Positions 18,524 to 26,136 are shown, numbered from the stretch's first letter. The stretch: 28,901 nt of DNA from Lautropia sp. SCN 70-15 (GCA_001724315.1 MEEC01000025.1:1-28901), one strand, 5' to 3'. Notes: a model not told the origin generated them from the letters alone. Program-made: numbers and translations.

Positions 18524-18906
18524 GCGGGCGTGCCTGGCGCGGCACCGAGGCGCTGGGCATCCTGGGGAGATCCAGGCTCGCGGCTTAGGAAGTCTGCGGG
18601 CGCATTTTCGACCCCTGCACGCTTGGCAGGCGGGCTGGTACCTCGAGGACAGCGCACCTCGGCCGAGGGCGCTCGCGGAGGCCACGAGCTGAGCCGCTGC
18701 GGCCGCGAATGAGGGAGGGACGGCAAGCCCGTGGCGCCCGCGCTCTGCAGGGCGGCGTGGGGAAAGGAGCCGACCCTCGGGCATCAGCGCTGCCCCGCTC
18801 GCGTGGTTGGCCCTCGAAGCACAAACGTCGTCGATCAGGCGCGCGCTCCCGCACGGGCCCCGAGCAGACCCGTGTGTCTTCGGCGGCGCTCTTCAGCGGA
18901 CGCCCT
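18524..18906. other. 383-base stretch without a recognisable gene
   Basis: Frames in this interval are short, Arg/Ala/Pro-rich and lack ribosome binding sites or recognisable motifs. A weak hairpin CCTGG/CCAGG (18561-18565 and 18572-18576) lies shortly after the oxidoreductase stop. No tRNA-like cloverleaf or repeat was seen. Confidence 0.5.
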
Positions 18907-19110
18907 TCAGCGCGCGCCGCCCTTGTCCATCGGGCAGGTGTTCATCCCGAGCAGGCTATAAAGCGGGCAGCTTCGGAAGATCCCCGTCGCAAGCGGGATG
19001 AGTCCGAGCCACCCCCAGGCGCCGATGGTGCCCATCAGCGTCAGCGCGATCAAGATCACGCCCACTGCGATCCGAAGGATGCGGTCAATGCCGCCAACGT
19101 TCGTCTTCAT
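18907..19110 (-). CDS. DUF2892 (YgaP-like) small membrane protein
   Basis: A 67-residue protein of the DUF2892 family, the transmembrane module also found at the C-terminus of E. coli YgaP. It begins MKTNVGGIDRILRI, followed by two hydrophobic segments (about 14-31 and 34-48), the conserved FRSCPLYSLLGMNTC region with the CP.Y..G.NTC pattern, and a short charged tail. ATG 19108-19110 has GGAGG 7 bases upstream, a strong site that rules out the longer frame to 19203. Function of the free-standing form is unknown; the two Cys in the C-terminal part are conserved in the family. It is transcribed away from mnmG, within the parS-bearing region, and has no obvious partner gene. Confidence 0.88.
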   Translation of the reverse strand: MKTNVGGIDRILRIAVGVILIALTLMGTIGAWGWLGLIPLATGIFRSCPLYSLLGMNTCPMDKGGAR

Positions 19111-19288
19111 TTGAAGCCTCCAAGCAATCGGGTTCGTCCCGAAGGGATTCAAGCTAGCACGCGTTCCGGCGAACTTCATTGACTTCGGCCAGATTCTCGG
19201 CAAAGCATGCGCCGCCGCGACGGAAGACCGGTGCTAGCGGGGCGCTGAAGATGCGCGACGCTGCCCATTCTCTTGCGGCCCTCGAGAT

Positions 19289-19304
19289 TGTTTCACGTGG
19301 AACA
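19289..19304. other. parS site 2 (ParB binding)
   Basis: TGTTTCACGTGGAACA fits the degenerate parS consensus TGTTNCACGTGNAACA at every fixed position and differs from the fully symmetric form at one base. It lies 363 bases before the mnmG start and 172 bases before parS site 3. Confidence 0.92.
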
Positions 19305-19476
19305 CGGGCATCGGCATGGGCAGGGGCGGCCCCGCGCCCAGTCGCCGCCTGTGCTGCTGTGTTTGCTCCCCGGATCCGGGTTCTCCGGCAAGCGTCGAAT
19401 GAGCGCCGGGGTCGCGCAACATGACTGCGCCGAGCTCCTTGCACGAAGTTCGATGGTCGCGAAGAGGCTCGGTGCT

Positions 19477-19492
19477 TGTTTCACGTGAAACA
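19477..19492. other. parS site 3 (ParB binding), perfect
   Basis: TGTTTCACGTGAAACA is a perfect 16-bp palindrome and a perfect match to the chromosomal parS consensus. It lies about 175 bases before the mnmG start codon and 95 bases upstream of the promoter -35 region, within reach of ParB spreading from the adjacent site. Confidence 0.95.
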
Positions 19493-19587
19493 CAGTCGCC
19501 CGGCCAAAGCACAGGCAGCGGGCCGGCACCCCGTCGCCGCGGAGGGCGGGCCGTCCGGACGGAACCGGCATCGGCCATTCGTTCTAC

Positions 19588-19616
19588 TTGGGCCAATCCC
19601 CGCCAACTCCTATAAT
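19588..19616 (+). promoter_or_regulatory. sigma70-type promoter of the mnmG-rsmG-parAB operon
   Basis: A perfect -10 box TATAAT (19611-19616) is preceded at 17 bases by TTGGGC (19588-19593), a half match to TTGACA. Transcription would start near 19623, giving a leader of about 45 bases before the mnmG ATG at 19667. The perfect -10 in otherwise GC-rich DNA makes this convincing. Confidence 0.75.
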
Positions 19617-19666
19617 CTCGCCTCCCGGCATCATTGCTGCGCATGCCCGAGGGCTCGAGGTTCCCG

Positions 19667-21562
19667 ATGGATTTTCCCGAACAGTTCGACGTAATCGTCG
19701 TGGGTGGCGGCCACGCCGGCACCGAGGCGGCGCTTGCCTCGGCGCGGATGGGGAGCCGCACGCTTCTGCTGACGCACAGCATCGAGACGCTCGGCCAGAT
19801 GTCCTGCAATCCGTCGATCGGCGGAATCGGCAAGGGGCATCTCGTGAAGGAGATCGATGCCCTGGGCGGCGCGATGGCCGAGGCAACCGACGAGGCGGGC
19901 ATACAGTTCCGGATCCTGAACTCCAGCAAGGGCCCGGCGGTTCGCGCCACGCGCGCCCAGGCAGACCGGGTGCTGTACCGCCAGGCAATCCGCCGCCGTC
20001 TGGAGAACCAGGCCAATCTCTGGCTCTTCCAGCAGGCGGTCGACGACCTGATGGTGGAGGGCGATCGCGTCGTTGGCGCGGTGACCCAGCTCGGGCTCCG
20101 CTTCCGGGCGAGGTCCGTCGTGCTGACCACCGGCACCTTCCTGAATGGCCTGATCCACGTGGGCCTGGCTCACCACTCTGCCGGTCGTGCCGGCGATCCG
20201 CCTTCGATCTCCCTGGCCGAGCGTCTCAAGGCCCTGAAGCTTCCGCAAGGCCGCCTGAAGACCGGCACCCCGCCGCGCATCGACGGCCGCACGATCGATT
20301 TCGCCCAGTGCGAGGAGCAGCCGGGCGACCTGGATCCGGTGCCGGTCTTTTCCTTCCTGGGCGATCCGGCCAGCCACCCCAGGCAGCTGCCTTGCTGGAT
20401 CACGCACACCACCGAGATCACCCACGAGATCATTCGGGGTGGCCTCGATCGCAGCCCCATGTACACCGGCGTCATCGAGGGGGTCGGGCCGCGCTACTGC
20501 CCGTCCATCGAGGACAAGATCCACCGCTTCGCATCGAAGTCCTCGCACCAGATCTTCCTGGAACCCGAGGGCCTGACAACGAACGAGTTCTATCCGAACG
20601 GCATCTCCACCAGCCTGCCCTTCGATGTCCAGCTCGAGCTCGTCCACTCGATCCCCGGGCTCGAGAAGGCGCACATCCTTCGGCCCGGTTATGCGATCGA
20701 GTACGACTACTTCGATCCCCGCGGGCTGAAGCGCTCGCTCGAGACCCGCGCGATCGAGGGGCTGTTCTTCGCCGGCCAGATCAACGGCACCACCGGTTAC
20801 GAGGAGGCGGCGGCGCAGGGCCTCCTGGCGGGCATCAACGCGAGCCTGAAGGTGCAGGGCAGGGAGGCCTGGTTTCCCAGCCGCGACGAGGCCTACCTGG
20901 GGGTCCTCGTCGACGATCTGGTCACCCGGGGCGTTTCCGAGCCGTACCGGATGTTCACCAGCCGCGCCGAGTACCGCCTCAGCCTTCGCGAGGACAACGC
21001 CGACCTGCGGCTCACGCCGATCGGGCGCGACCTGGGTTGTGTCGACGACCGCCGCTGGGAGGCCTTCGCGCGCAAGCGCGAGGCGATCGATGCCGAGCTT
21101 CAGCGCCTGCGCGCGACCTGGGTCAATCCGCGAAGCCTGCCGCCAGAGCGGGCGATCGAGACGATCGGCCAGCCGATCGAGCGCGAGCACTCGCTGGCCG
21201 ACCTGCTTCGCCGTCCGGACGTCTCCTACGGGGCGATCGTGACATTGGGCGGGCCCGGCGCCGAGGATCCCCAGGTGGCCGAGCAGGTCGAGATCCAGCT
21301 CAAGTACGCGGGCTACATCCAGCGCCAGCAGGCCGAGATTGCGCGACACGCGCACAACGAGCAGTTGCCCTTGCCGCCCGATTTCGACTATTCGGCCGTC
21401 CGCGGACTGTCGGTCGAGGTGCGCCAGAAGCTGTCCCAGCATCGGCCCGAAACCGTCGGGCAGGCGGCGCGCATTTCCGGCATCACGCCGGCGGCGATCT
21501 CGCTGCTGCTGGTGCACCTGAAGAAGCGCCGCCAGACCGCTACCGGTGAAAGGGCGGCCTGA
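19667..21562 (+). CDS. mnmG: tRNA uridine-34 5-carboxymethylaminomethyl modification enzyme MnmG
   Basis: A 631-residue MnmG (GidA), the FAD protein that with MnmE adds the cmnm5 group to wobble uridine 34 of certain tRNAs. The FAD motif GGGHAGTEAALASARMG starts at residue 13; NPSIGGIGKGHLVKEIDALGG follows near 55; GRLKTGTPPRIDG and GLFFAGQINGTTGYEEAAAQG are also full MnmG signatures, and the length is normal (E. coli 629). ATG 19667 is chosen because GAGG lies 6 bases upstream and the N-terminus aligns with the usual MxxPxxFDVIVVGGG; TTG 19634 and ATG 19643 are alternatives. It is the first gene of a run with rsmG, parA and parB, overlapping or abutting rsmG. Confidence 0.97.
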   Translation: MDFPEQFDVIVVGGGHAGTEAALASARMGSRTLLLTHSIETLGQMSCNPSIGGIGKGHLVKEIDALGGAMAEATDEAGIQFRILNSSKGPAVRATRAQADRVLYRQAIRRRLENQANLWLFQQAVDDLMVEGDRVVGAVTQLGLRFRARSVVLTTGTFLNGLIHVGLAHHSAGRAGDPPSISLAERLKALKLPQGRLKTGTPPRIDGRTIDFAQCEEQPGDLDPVPVFSFLGDPASHPRQLPCWITHTTEITHEIIRGGLDRSPMYTGVIEGVGPRYCPSIEDKIHRFASKSSHQIFLEPEGLTTNEFYPNGISTSLPFDVQLELVHSIPGLEKAHILRPGYAIEYDYFDPRGLKRSLETRAIEGLFFAGQINGTTGYEEAAAQGLLAGINASLKVQGREAWFPSRDEAYLGVLVDDLVTRGVSEPYRMFTSRAEYRLSLREDNADLRLTPIGRDLGCVDDRRWEAFARKREAIDAELQRLRATWVNPRSLPPERAIETIGQPIEREHSLADLLRRPDVSYGAIVTLGGPGAEDPQVAEQVEIQLKYAGYIQRQQAEIARHAHNEQLPLPPDFDYSAVRGLSVEVRQKLSQHRPETVGQAARISGITPAAISLLLVHLKKRRQTATGERAA

Positions 21563-22451
21563 CTTGTCCTCGTCTCGCTCCGCTCGCGTCCGCCGCGCGC
21601 CGTCGGCTTCCCTCGATCGGGGCGCGCTCGAACGCGAGCTCGCAGCCGGCCTCGCGCAGCTGCACCTCGAGCTGCCCGACGCCGCCATCGGCAAGTTGCT
21701 CGACTACCTCGCGCTGCTTTCCAAGTGGAATGCGGTCTACAACCTGACCGCGGTGCGCGAACCGCGCGCCATGCTTGTCCAGCATCTGCTCGACAGCCTG
21801 GCCATCGTGGCGCCGCTGGCCGCCCGCGGAGCCGCCCCGGGCAACGGCGGGGAGGGCAACGGCGGAGAGGGCAACGGCGGAGAGAGCAACGGCGCACCGC
21901 GCACCGGCGCAGAGGGCGAACCGCCCGGCTCCGACGCCCCCTACCGCTGCGTGGTCGACGTCGGCAGCGGCGGCGGCCTGCCCGGCATCGTGTTGGCGAT
22001 CGTCTGGCCGCGCACCCGGATCCACCTCGTCGAGCCGGTTGGAAAGAAGGCCGCCTTTCTCCGCCAGTGTGCAGTGGAGTTAGCGCTTGCACACGTAGAA
22101 GTCCACGCCAGCCGTGTCGAGGAGCTTCAGCTCGGACCCGCCCTGGCCCCCGACCTGATCCTGTGCCGCGCCTTCGCCTCGCTGCCCGACTTCGTTTCCG
22201 GCATCGAGGCGCTGGTCGGGCCGTCTACCCTCGTGGCCGCGATGAAGGGGGTCGTTCCCCGCGACGAGATCGCCGCCCTGGGCGGCGGCTGGTCGGTCGC
22301 GGAAATCCTGCCGCTCCAGGTGCCACTGCTCGACGCGGAGCGGCACTTGCTGCTGCTCGAGCGCAGCGCGGACCGCGGCACGCGCGCACGCAGCGACACG
22401 CATCCGGACGCCCGGGCACACGCAGGCCGCGACGGGCCCGCCGACCACTGA
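21546..22451 (+). CDS. rsmG: 16S rRNA m7G527 methyltransferase RsmG with repeat insertion
   Basis: A 301-residue RsmG (GidB), which methylates G527 of 16S rRNA using SAM. The family core is clear: LLSKWNAVYNLTAVREP at 58-74, HLLDSL at 80-85, SAM motif VVDVGSGGGLPGI at 136-148 and the VEPVGKKAAFLRQ segment after it. It is far longer than usual (E. coli 207) for three reasons: an N-terminal basic extension, about 40 extra residues (roughly 92-132) between HLLDSLAIVAP and the SAM motif that consist of GNGGE repeats, and a polar C-terminal tail. The start is uncertain: GTG 21546 overlaps the mnmG end by 17 bases; TTG 21564 just after the mnmG stop has an AAAGGGCGG stretch before it. parA follows 45 bases later. 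Confidence 0.92.
   Translation: MKGRPDLSSSRSARVRRAPSASLDRGALERELAAGLAQLHLELPDAAIGKLLDYLALLSKWNAVYNLTAVREPRAMLVQHLLDSLAIVAPLAARGAAPGNGGEGNGGEGNGGESNGAPRTGAEGEPPGSDAPYRCVVDVGSGGGLPGIVLAIVWPRTRIHLVEPVGKKAAFLRQCAVELALAHVEVHASRVEELQLGPALAPDLILCRAFASLPDFVSGIEALVGPSTLVAAMKGVVPRDEIAALGGGWSVAEILPLQVPLLDAERHLLLLERSADRGTRARSDTHPDARAHAGRDGPADH
21841..21894 (+). repeat. 15-bp tandem repeats inside rsmG
   Basis: The unit GCAACGGCGGAGAGG occurs at 21841-21855 (one change), 21856-21870, 21871-21885 (one change) and partly at 21886-21894. Being a multiple of three it keeps the frame and encodes GNGGE repeats. Copy number could change by slippage without breaking RsmG. Confidence 0.9.
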
Positions 22452-22496
22452 CGCCGGCCCTCCGCCACCGACACGACACGCACGCGAGCCCCGCCC

Positions 22497-23405
22497 ATGG
22501 CCAGGATATTCGTCATCGCCAACCAGAAGGGTGGCGTCGGCAAGACCACCACTTCGGTGAATCTTGCCGCGGCCCTCGCGCGCCTCGGCCAGCGGACGCT
22601 GCTGGTGGACCTGGATCCGCAGGGCAATGCCACGATGGGCAGCGGGATCGACAAGCGCAGCCTGAAGCGCACCGTCTACCAGGTGCTGATCGGCCTGTCC
22701 GACGTGGTCGAGGCCACTTGCCAGGCGCCGGGCTCGGACTACGCGGTGCTTCCCGCCAACCGGGAACTCGCGGGCGCCGAGGTCGAGCTGGTCGACTTCG
22801 ACGAGCGCGAAACCCGCCTCAAGGACGCGCTGGCCGCGGTCGACGACCAGTACGACTTCGTCCTGATCGACTGCCCGCCCTCGCTGTCCCTGCTCACCCT
22901 CAACGGCTTCTGCGCCGCGCACGGCGTGATCATCCCGATGCAGTGCGAGTACTTCGCGCTGGAGGGCCTGTCGGACCTGGTCAACACGATCAAGAAGATC
23001 CACGCGAACTTCAACACCGAGCTGAAGATCATCGGCCTGCTGCGAGTGATGTTCGATCCCCGGGTCACGCTGTCGCAGCAGGTCTCGGCCCAGCTCGAGC
23101 AGCACTTCGGCGACAAGGTCTTCGGCACGATCATCCCGCGCAACGTGCGCCTGGCCGAGGCGCCGAGCTACGGGCTGCCGGGCGTGGTCTTCGACCCGCA
23201 GTCCAAGGGGGCGAAGGCCTACATGGCGTTCGGCGCCGAGCTGATCGAGCGGATGAAGAATCTGGCGCCGGCCCACGAAGGGCCTCGGCGCGATGCCGCG
23301 CCCGACGCCGCGACTCCGCCGCGCGCCGGGGCCGACCCCGCGCGACCCGGCGACGCCGCGCGGCCCGGCGATCGCGAATCCAACGAACCCGGAGCCACCC
23401 GATGA
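22497..23405 (+). CDS. parA: Chromosome partitioning ATPase ParA (Soj)
   Basis: A 302-residue ParA/MinD-type ATPase. The deviant Walker A KGGVGKTT is at 11-18, with LVDLDPQGNATMGSG (switch I) from 36 and VLIDCPPSLSLLTLNG (Walker B) near 120. It binds DNA non-specifically as an ATP dimer and, with ParB bound to parS, moves the origin region. Normal ParA ends near 255 residues; here a tail of about 45 residues follows, rich in Pro, Ala, Asp and Arg with an ARPGD repeat, probably disordered. ATG 22497 has only a weak ribosome binding site. It follows rsmG by 45 bases and overlaps parB by 4 bases (ATGA), the usual translational coupling. Confidence 0.95.
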   Translation: MARIFVIANQKGGVGKTTTSVNLAAALARLGQRTLLVDLDPQGNATMGSGIDKRSLKRTVYQVLIGLSDVVEATCQAPGSDYAVLPANRELAGAEVELVDFDERETRLKDALAAVDDQYDFVLIDCPPSLSLLTLNGFCAAHGVIIPMQCEYFALEGLSDLVNTIKKIHANFNTELKIIGLLRVMFDPRVTLSQQVSAQLEQHFGDKVFGTIIPRNVRLAEAPSYGLPGVVFDPQSKGAKAYMAFGAELIERMKNLAPAHEGPRRDAAPDAATPPRAGADPARPGDAARPGDRESNEPGATR

Positions 23406-24286
23406 TCAAGAAACAGAAGGGCCTCGGCCGCGGCCTCGAGGCGCTGCTCGGCGCCGACACCTCGCCCGAGCGCCCCGCCGCGCAAGGCGAGGCGATCAAC
23501 GCGCTGCGCCTGGACCAGCTGCAGGCCGGGCGCTACCAGCCGCGCACGCGGATGGACGAAACCGCGCTGCAGGAGCTCGCGGCCTCGATCCGCGAGCATG
23601 GGCTGATGCAGCCGATCGTCGTGCGCCCGGTGGGCGCCGATCGCTGGGAGATCATCGCCGGCGAGCGCCGCTTCCGGGCGGCAGGCCTGGCCGGGCTTTC
23701 CGAAGTGCCGGTGATCGTGCGCGAGGTGCCCGACGAGCAGGCGCTGCAGCTGGCCCTGATCGAGAACATCCAGCGCGAGGACCTGAACCCGCTCGAAGAG
23801 GCGCAGGCCATTCGCCGCCTGATCGACGAATTCGGCTTCTCGCACGAGAAGGCCGCCGATGCCATCGGCCGTTCGCGCAGCGCCACCTCCAACCTGCTGC
23901 GCCTGCTGAACCTGGCCGAACCGGTGCAGACGATGCTGCTGGCCGGCGACCTGGACATGGGCCACGCGCGCGCGCTGCTCGCGCTGGACCGCGCCCGCCA
24001 GATCATGGTGGCGCACGAGGTGGTGGAGCGCCGGCTCTCGGTTCGCGAAACCGAACGCCTGGTGCAGCGCGCGCTGGAGGGCGACGAATCGAAGCCCGGC
24101 CGCCGCGCGACGGCCGAGGGCGGCCGCGACCTTGCGCGACTTCAGGAGCGGCTCGCCGACGCGCTGGCCGCGCCGGTCACGATCAAGGCCAACGCGCGCG
24201 GCCGCGGCAGCCTCACGATCGGTTTCGGCAGCCTGGAGCAGTTCCAGGGCCTGCTGGAGCGCCTGGGCGTGGCCGCCGAGGACTGA
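23402..24286 (+). CDS. parB: Chromosome partitioning protein ParB (Spo0J)
   Basis: A 294-residue ParB, starting at the ATGA overlap with parA. The N-terminal KKQKGLGRGLEALLG is the ParA-interacting region. The CTP-binding GERR box is at 87-90 and ENIQRE box II at 121-126; the helix-turn-helix that reads parS lies about 147-170 (FSHEKAADAIGRSRSATSN), and the last 45 residues form the dimerisation domain. It binds the three parS sites located upstream at 17355, 19289 and 19477. Length is normal. Its stop is only 6 bases from the stop of the convergent HtrA-like gene, leaving no room for a separate terminator. Confidence 0.96.
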   Translation: MIKKQKGLGRGLEALLGADTSPERPAAQGEAINALRLDQLQAGRYQPRTRMDETALQELAASIREHGLMQPIVVRPVGADRWEIIAGERRFRAAGLAGLSEVPVIVREVPDEQALQLALIENIQREDLNPLEEAQAIRRLIDEFGFSHEKAADAIGRSRSATSNLLRLLNLAEPVQTMLLAGDLDMGHARALLALDRARQIMVAHEVVERRLSVRETERLVQRALEGDESKPGRRATAEGGRDLARLQERLADALAAPVTIKANARGRGSLTIGFGSLEQFQGLLERLGVAAED

Positions 24287-24292
24287 CGCGGC

Positions 24293-25528
24293 TCAGACCC
24301 CGTGCGGCTTGCGCAGGAAGTCCTCCCTGTCGACCGAGCGCACCTTCAGTTCCCGGATCGCGCCACCCTTGAGCACCCGCAGGGGGATCTCGGCCCCCGC
24401 CGGTCCGGCCTTCCAGAGCTTGCGGTAGAAGTCCGCCTGGCCGCCGACCGTCTCCTCGCCGACACCCACGATCACGTCGCCGGGCCCGAGCCCGGCCTGT
24501 TCGGCCGGCCCGCCCGGCGTGACCCGCGCCACCATCAGGTTGCCGCGCACCGACTCGGTCGACACGCCGAGCCAGGGCCGGGCCGGGCCCGGTCGCTTGC
24601 CGTCGGCGAGCAGCGCGTCGAGCACCGGCTTGAGCAGCCCCACCGGCACGAAGAGATTGCCGGGCACCGCATTGCGTCCGGGCGGCGCCGCGTCGTTGAC
24701 GATCAGCGAGCCGATGCCGACCAGCCGGCCGTCCGGGGCGATCAGCGCCGCCCCGCTCCAGTTGTTCACCGGCGGAAAGGTGAACAGCGGCTTCTCGAGC
24801 AGGTACTCCCAGGTTCCGGAGAAAGGCTTGCGCGACAGCACGACCAGCTCGGTGGCGATCGGCTCGCCATGGCCGAGCGTGAGCACCTGCGCACCCTCGG
24901 CCACCGCGTCGGAATCGCCGAGCTCGAGCGGCGCGCCGTCGAGCGGCAAGGCGGTGCGCACGATGCCGAAGCCGCTCGTCGGATCCTGGGCCGCCACGCT
25001 CGCCGGAATCCTGCGGCCCGACGCGGTGACCACCTCCACCTCGTCGGCCTCGAGCAGCAGGTAGCCGATGGTCAGCACGGTGGACGGGCCGATGATCACG
25101 CCGGAGCCGCTGCGGCGCAGGCCCAGGGATGCCACGGTTTCCCCGTCGCGCACCGCGGTGGTCCGGATCTGGACCACGCTGCCGACGAACTGGCGCAGGT
25201 CGACGGCCGGCGCCGCCTGGGGCGCGGGGTCGGCCGGCGCCGATGGCGCCGCGCGAGGCGACGGCGCGGCCGATGCGCCCGGTTGGCGCGCGCCTTCCGG
25301 GGTCTCCGATCGAAGCGGCCCCTCCGCCCGAGGCGTCTCCTCCGGCTCCAGCGGACGCTGCAGGTCGGGCGGCGACGACGGCTCCGGCCCGAGCTCCCCG
25401 GCGGTCACGCCGGGCCCGCCGAGCGCCCCGCCCCCCAAAAGGACGAGCGCCAGCGCGGCGGAAAGCGCTCGGGAACGTAACGACGCGAGCACGGCGCCGT
25501 TGCGGCAGGCAGAAAGCACAGGCAGCAT
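24293..25528 (-). CDS. Secreted HtrA/PDZ-like protein, probably catalytically inactive
   Basis: A 411-residue protein with an N-terminal signal sequence (about residues 18-43, ending near GVTAG), a long Pro/Glu/Ala-rich linker (46-108), a trypsin-like domain (about 110-305) and one PDZ domain (about 318-402, with WLGV and GLGPGDVIVGVG). Aligned by eye with DegP/DegS, the catalytic His of VLTNAHV is replaced: the region reads VLTIGYLLLE, with Tyr156 in its place. The Asp of TDLAVL falls at Gly186 in DPTSGFGIV. The Ser is kept as Ser258 in NNWSGAALIAPDGR. Two of three catalytic residues thus seem lost, so a regulatory or binding role in the periplasm is more likely than proteolysis. It is convergent with parB and divergent from atpI. 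Confidence 0.8.
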   Translation of the reverse strand: MLPVLSACRNGAVLASLRSRALSAALALVLLGGGALGGPGVTAGELGPEPSSPPDLQRPLEPEETPRAEGPLRSETPEGARQPGASAAPSPRAAPSAPADPAPQAAPAVDLRQFVGSVVQIRTTAVRDGETVASLGLRRSGSGVIIGPSTVLTIGYLLLEADEVEVVTASGRRIPASVAAQDPTSGFGIVRTALPLDGAPLELGDSDAVAEGAQVLTLGHGEPIATELVVLSRKPFSGTWEYLLEKPLFTFPPVNNWSGAALIAPDGRLVGIGSLIVNDAAPPGRNAVPGNLFVPVGLLKPVLDALLADGKRPGPARPWLGVSTESVRGNLMVARVTPGGPAEQAGLGPGDVIVGVGEETVGGQADFYRKLWKAGPAGAEIPLRVLKGGAIRELKVRSVDREDFLRKPHGV

Positions 25529-25612
25529 CTCGAAATCCCGGGTTCGATCGGTTGTCGCGATCCGCCAAGCATTCTTTCACGCGCGGGTGTTGTTGCGGCG
25601 CGGCATTCCGGC

Positions 25613-25642
25613 TTGACCCGTTTTCAGCCGGCGGGCTAGAAT
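25613..25642 (+). promoter_or_regulatory. sigma70-type promoter of the atp operon
   Basis: TTGACC (25613-25618) and TAGAAT (25637-25642) are each one base from the consensus boxes and are 18 bases apart. Transcription would start near 25649, about 45 bases before the atpI ATG. This is the best promoter in the window. Confidence 0.8.
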
Positions 25643-25655
25643 CGACAGTCTTTGT

Positions 25656-25685
25656 CCGCTGCAAACCGCTGCAAACCGCTGCAAG
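25656..25685. repeat. Three tandem 10-bp repeats in the atpI leader
   Basis: CCGCTGCAAA is found at 25656-25665 and 25666-25675, and CCGCTGCAAG at 25676-25685. The array lies between the predicted transcription start and the atpI start codon, so it would be in the mRNA leader, directly upstream of the start region. It may be slippage or may affect translation. Confidence 0.85.
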
Positions 25686-25694
25686 CCTAGCAAG

Positions 25695-26117
25695 ATGTTC
25701 ACCGCGGTCGGTCTGCAAGTCGTCGTCGTTGCCGTGCTGGCCCTTGTCGCCGGCGGGGTCTGGGGGATGGAAGTCGCCCTGTCCCTGGTGTTCGGCGGCG
25801 CAGCGGCCATCGTCCCGAACGCGCTGTTCGCGTTGCGTCTGGCCACGAACCGGGGGCGATCGTCGGAGTCTTATCCGGTGGTCTTCTTCCTGGGCGAGAT
25901 CGTCAAGATCGGCCTGACCGTCGCACTGCTCGTCTGGGCCGCGACCTCCCTGCCGCAGCTGCAATGGCCGCCGCTGCTCGCCGGGCTGATCGCGGCGCTG
26001 AAGGCGCCGTTCCTGCTGCCCCTGGTGGTTCGCGGGAAGCCCGCCGAAGGCGCGACCGATGGCTCCGGCAAAGGGCAGGAATCGAATCCGACGCAACCTG
26101 GCCTCAACCGCCAATAA
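25695..26117 (+). CDS. atpI: ATP synthase subunit I (AtpI)
   Basis: A 140-residue integral membrane protein with about four hydrophobic segments (VGLQVVVVAVLALVAGGVWG at 5-24, then VALSLVFGGAAAIVPNALF, FLGEIVKIGLTVALLVW and PPLLAGLIAALKAPFLLPLVV). The FFLGEIVKIGLTVALL motif and the position ahead of atpB identify it as AtpI, an assembly helper for the c-ring, and possibly an ion channel. The last 30 residues are a polar tail of unknown role. The ribosome binding site is weak, which fits the low expression usual for atpI. atpB begins 19 bases after its stop. Confidence 0.85.
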   Translation: MFTAVGLQVVVVAVLALVAGGVWGMEVALSLVFGGAAAIVPNALFALRLATNRGRSSESYPVVFFLGEIVKIGLTVALLVWAATSLPQLQWPPLLAGLIAALKAPFLLPLVVRGKPAEGATDGSGKGQESNPTQPGLNRQ

Positions 26118-26136
26118 CAGAGATCCGGTAACCGAC

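Larger units (their letters stand above)
19111..19666. other. mnmG upstream region with two parS sites
   Basis: This 556-base gap between the divergent DUF2892 and mnmG genes carries parS sites at 19289-19304 and 19477-19492, a perfect 12-bp palindrome CCCGGATCCGGG at 19369-19380, and a promoter just before mnmG. I see no gene in it. No clear DnaA boxes (TTATCCACA) were found, so it is not shown to be the origin itself, though the gene order suggests the origin is near. Confidence 0.6.

Noticed and set aside
18524..18906. Small genes in the gap after the frameshifted oxidoreductase
   Set aside because: Several short frames exist on both strands but all have shadow-type composition and no start signals.
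19111..19666. Chromosomal replication origin
   Set aside because: parS sites and gene order suggest proximity, but I saw no DnaA boxes, AT-rich unwinding element or dnaA gene.
19631..21694. 687-codon minus-strand open frame across mnmG
   Set aside because: Antisense shadow; mnmG on the plus strand is unambiguous over the whole length.
21725..23401. Upstream extension of the parB frame through rsmG and parA
   Set aside because: Open only because of high GC; the ATGA overlap start at 23402 gives the exact ParB N-terminus.
24287..24292. Terminator between parB and the convergent HtrA-like gene
   Set aside because: Only 6 bases separate the stop codons and no hairpin with a T-run is visible there.
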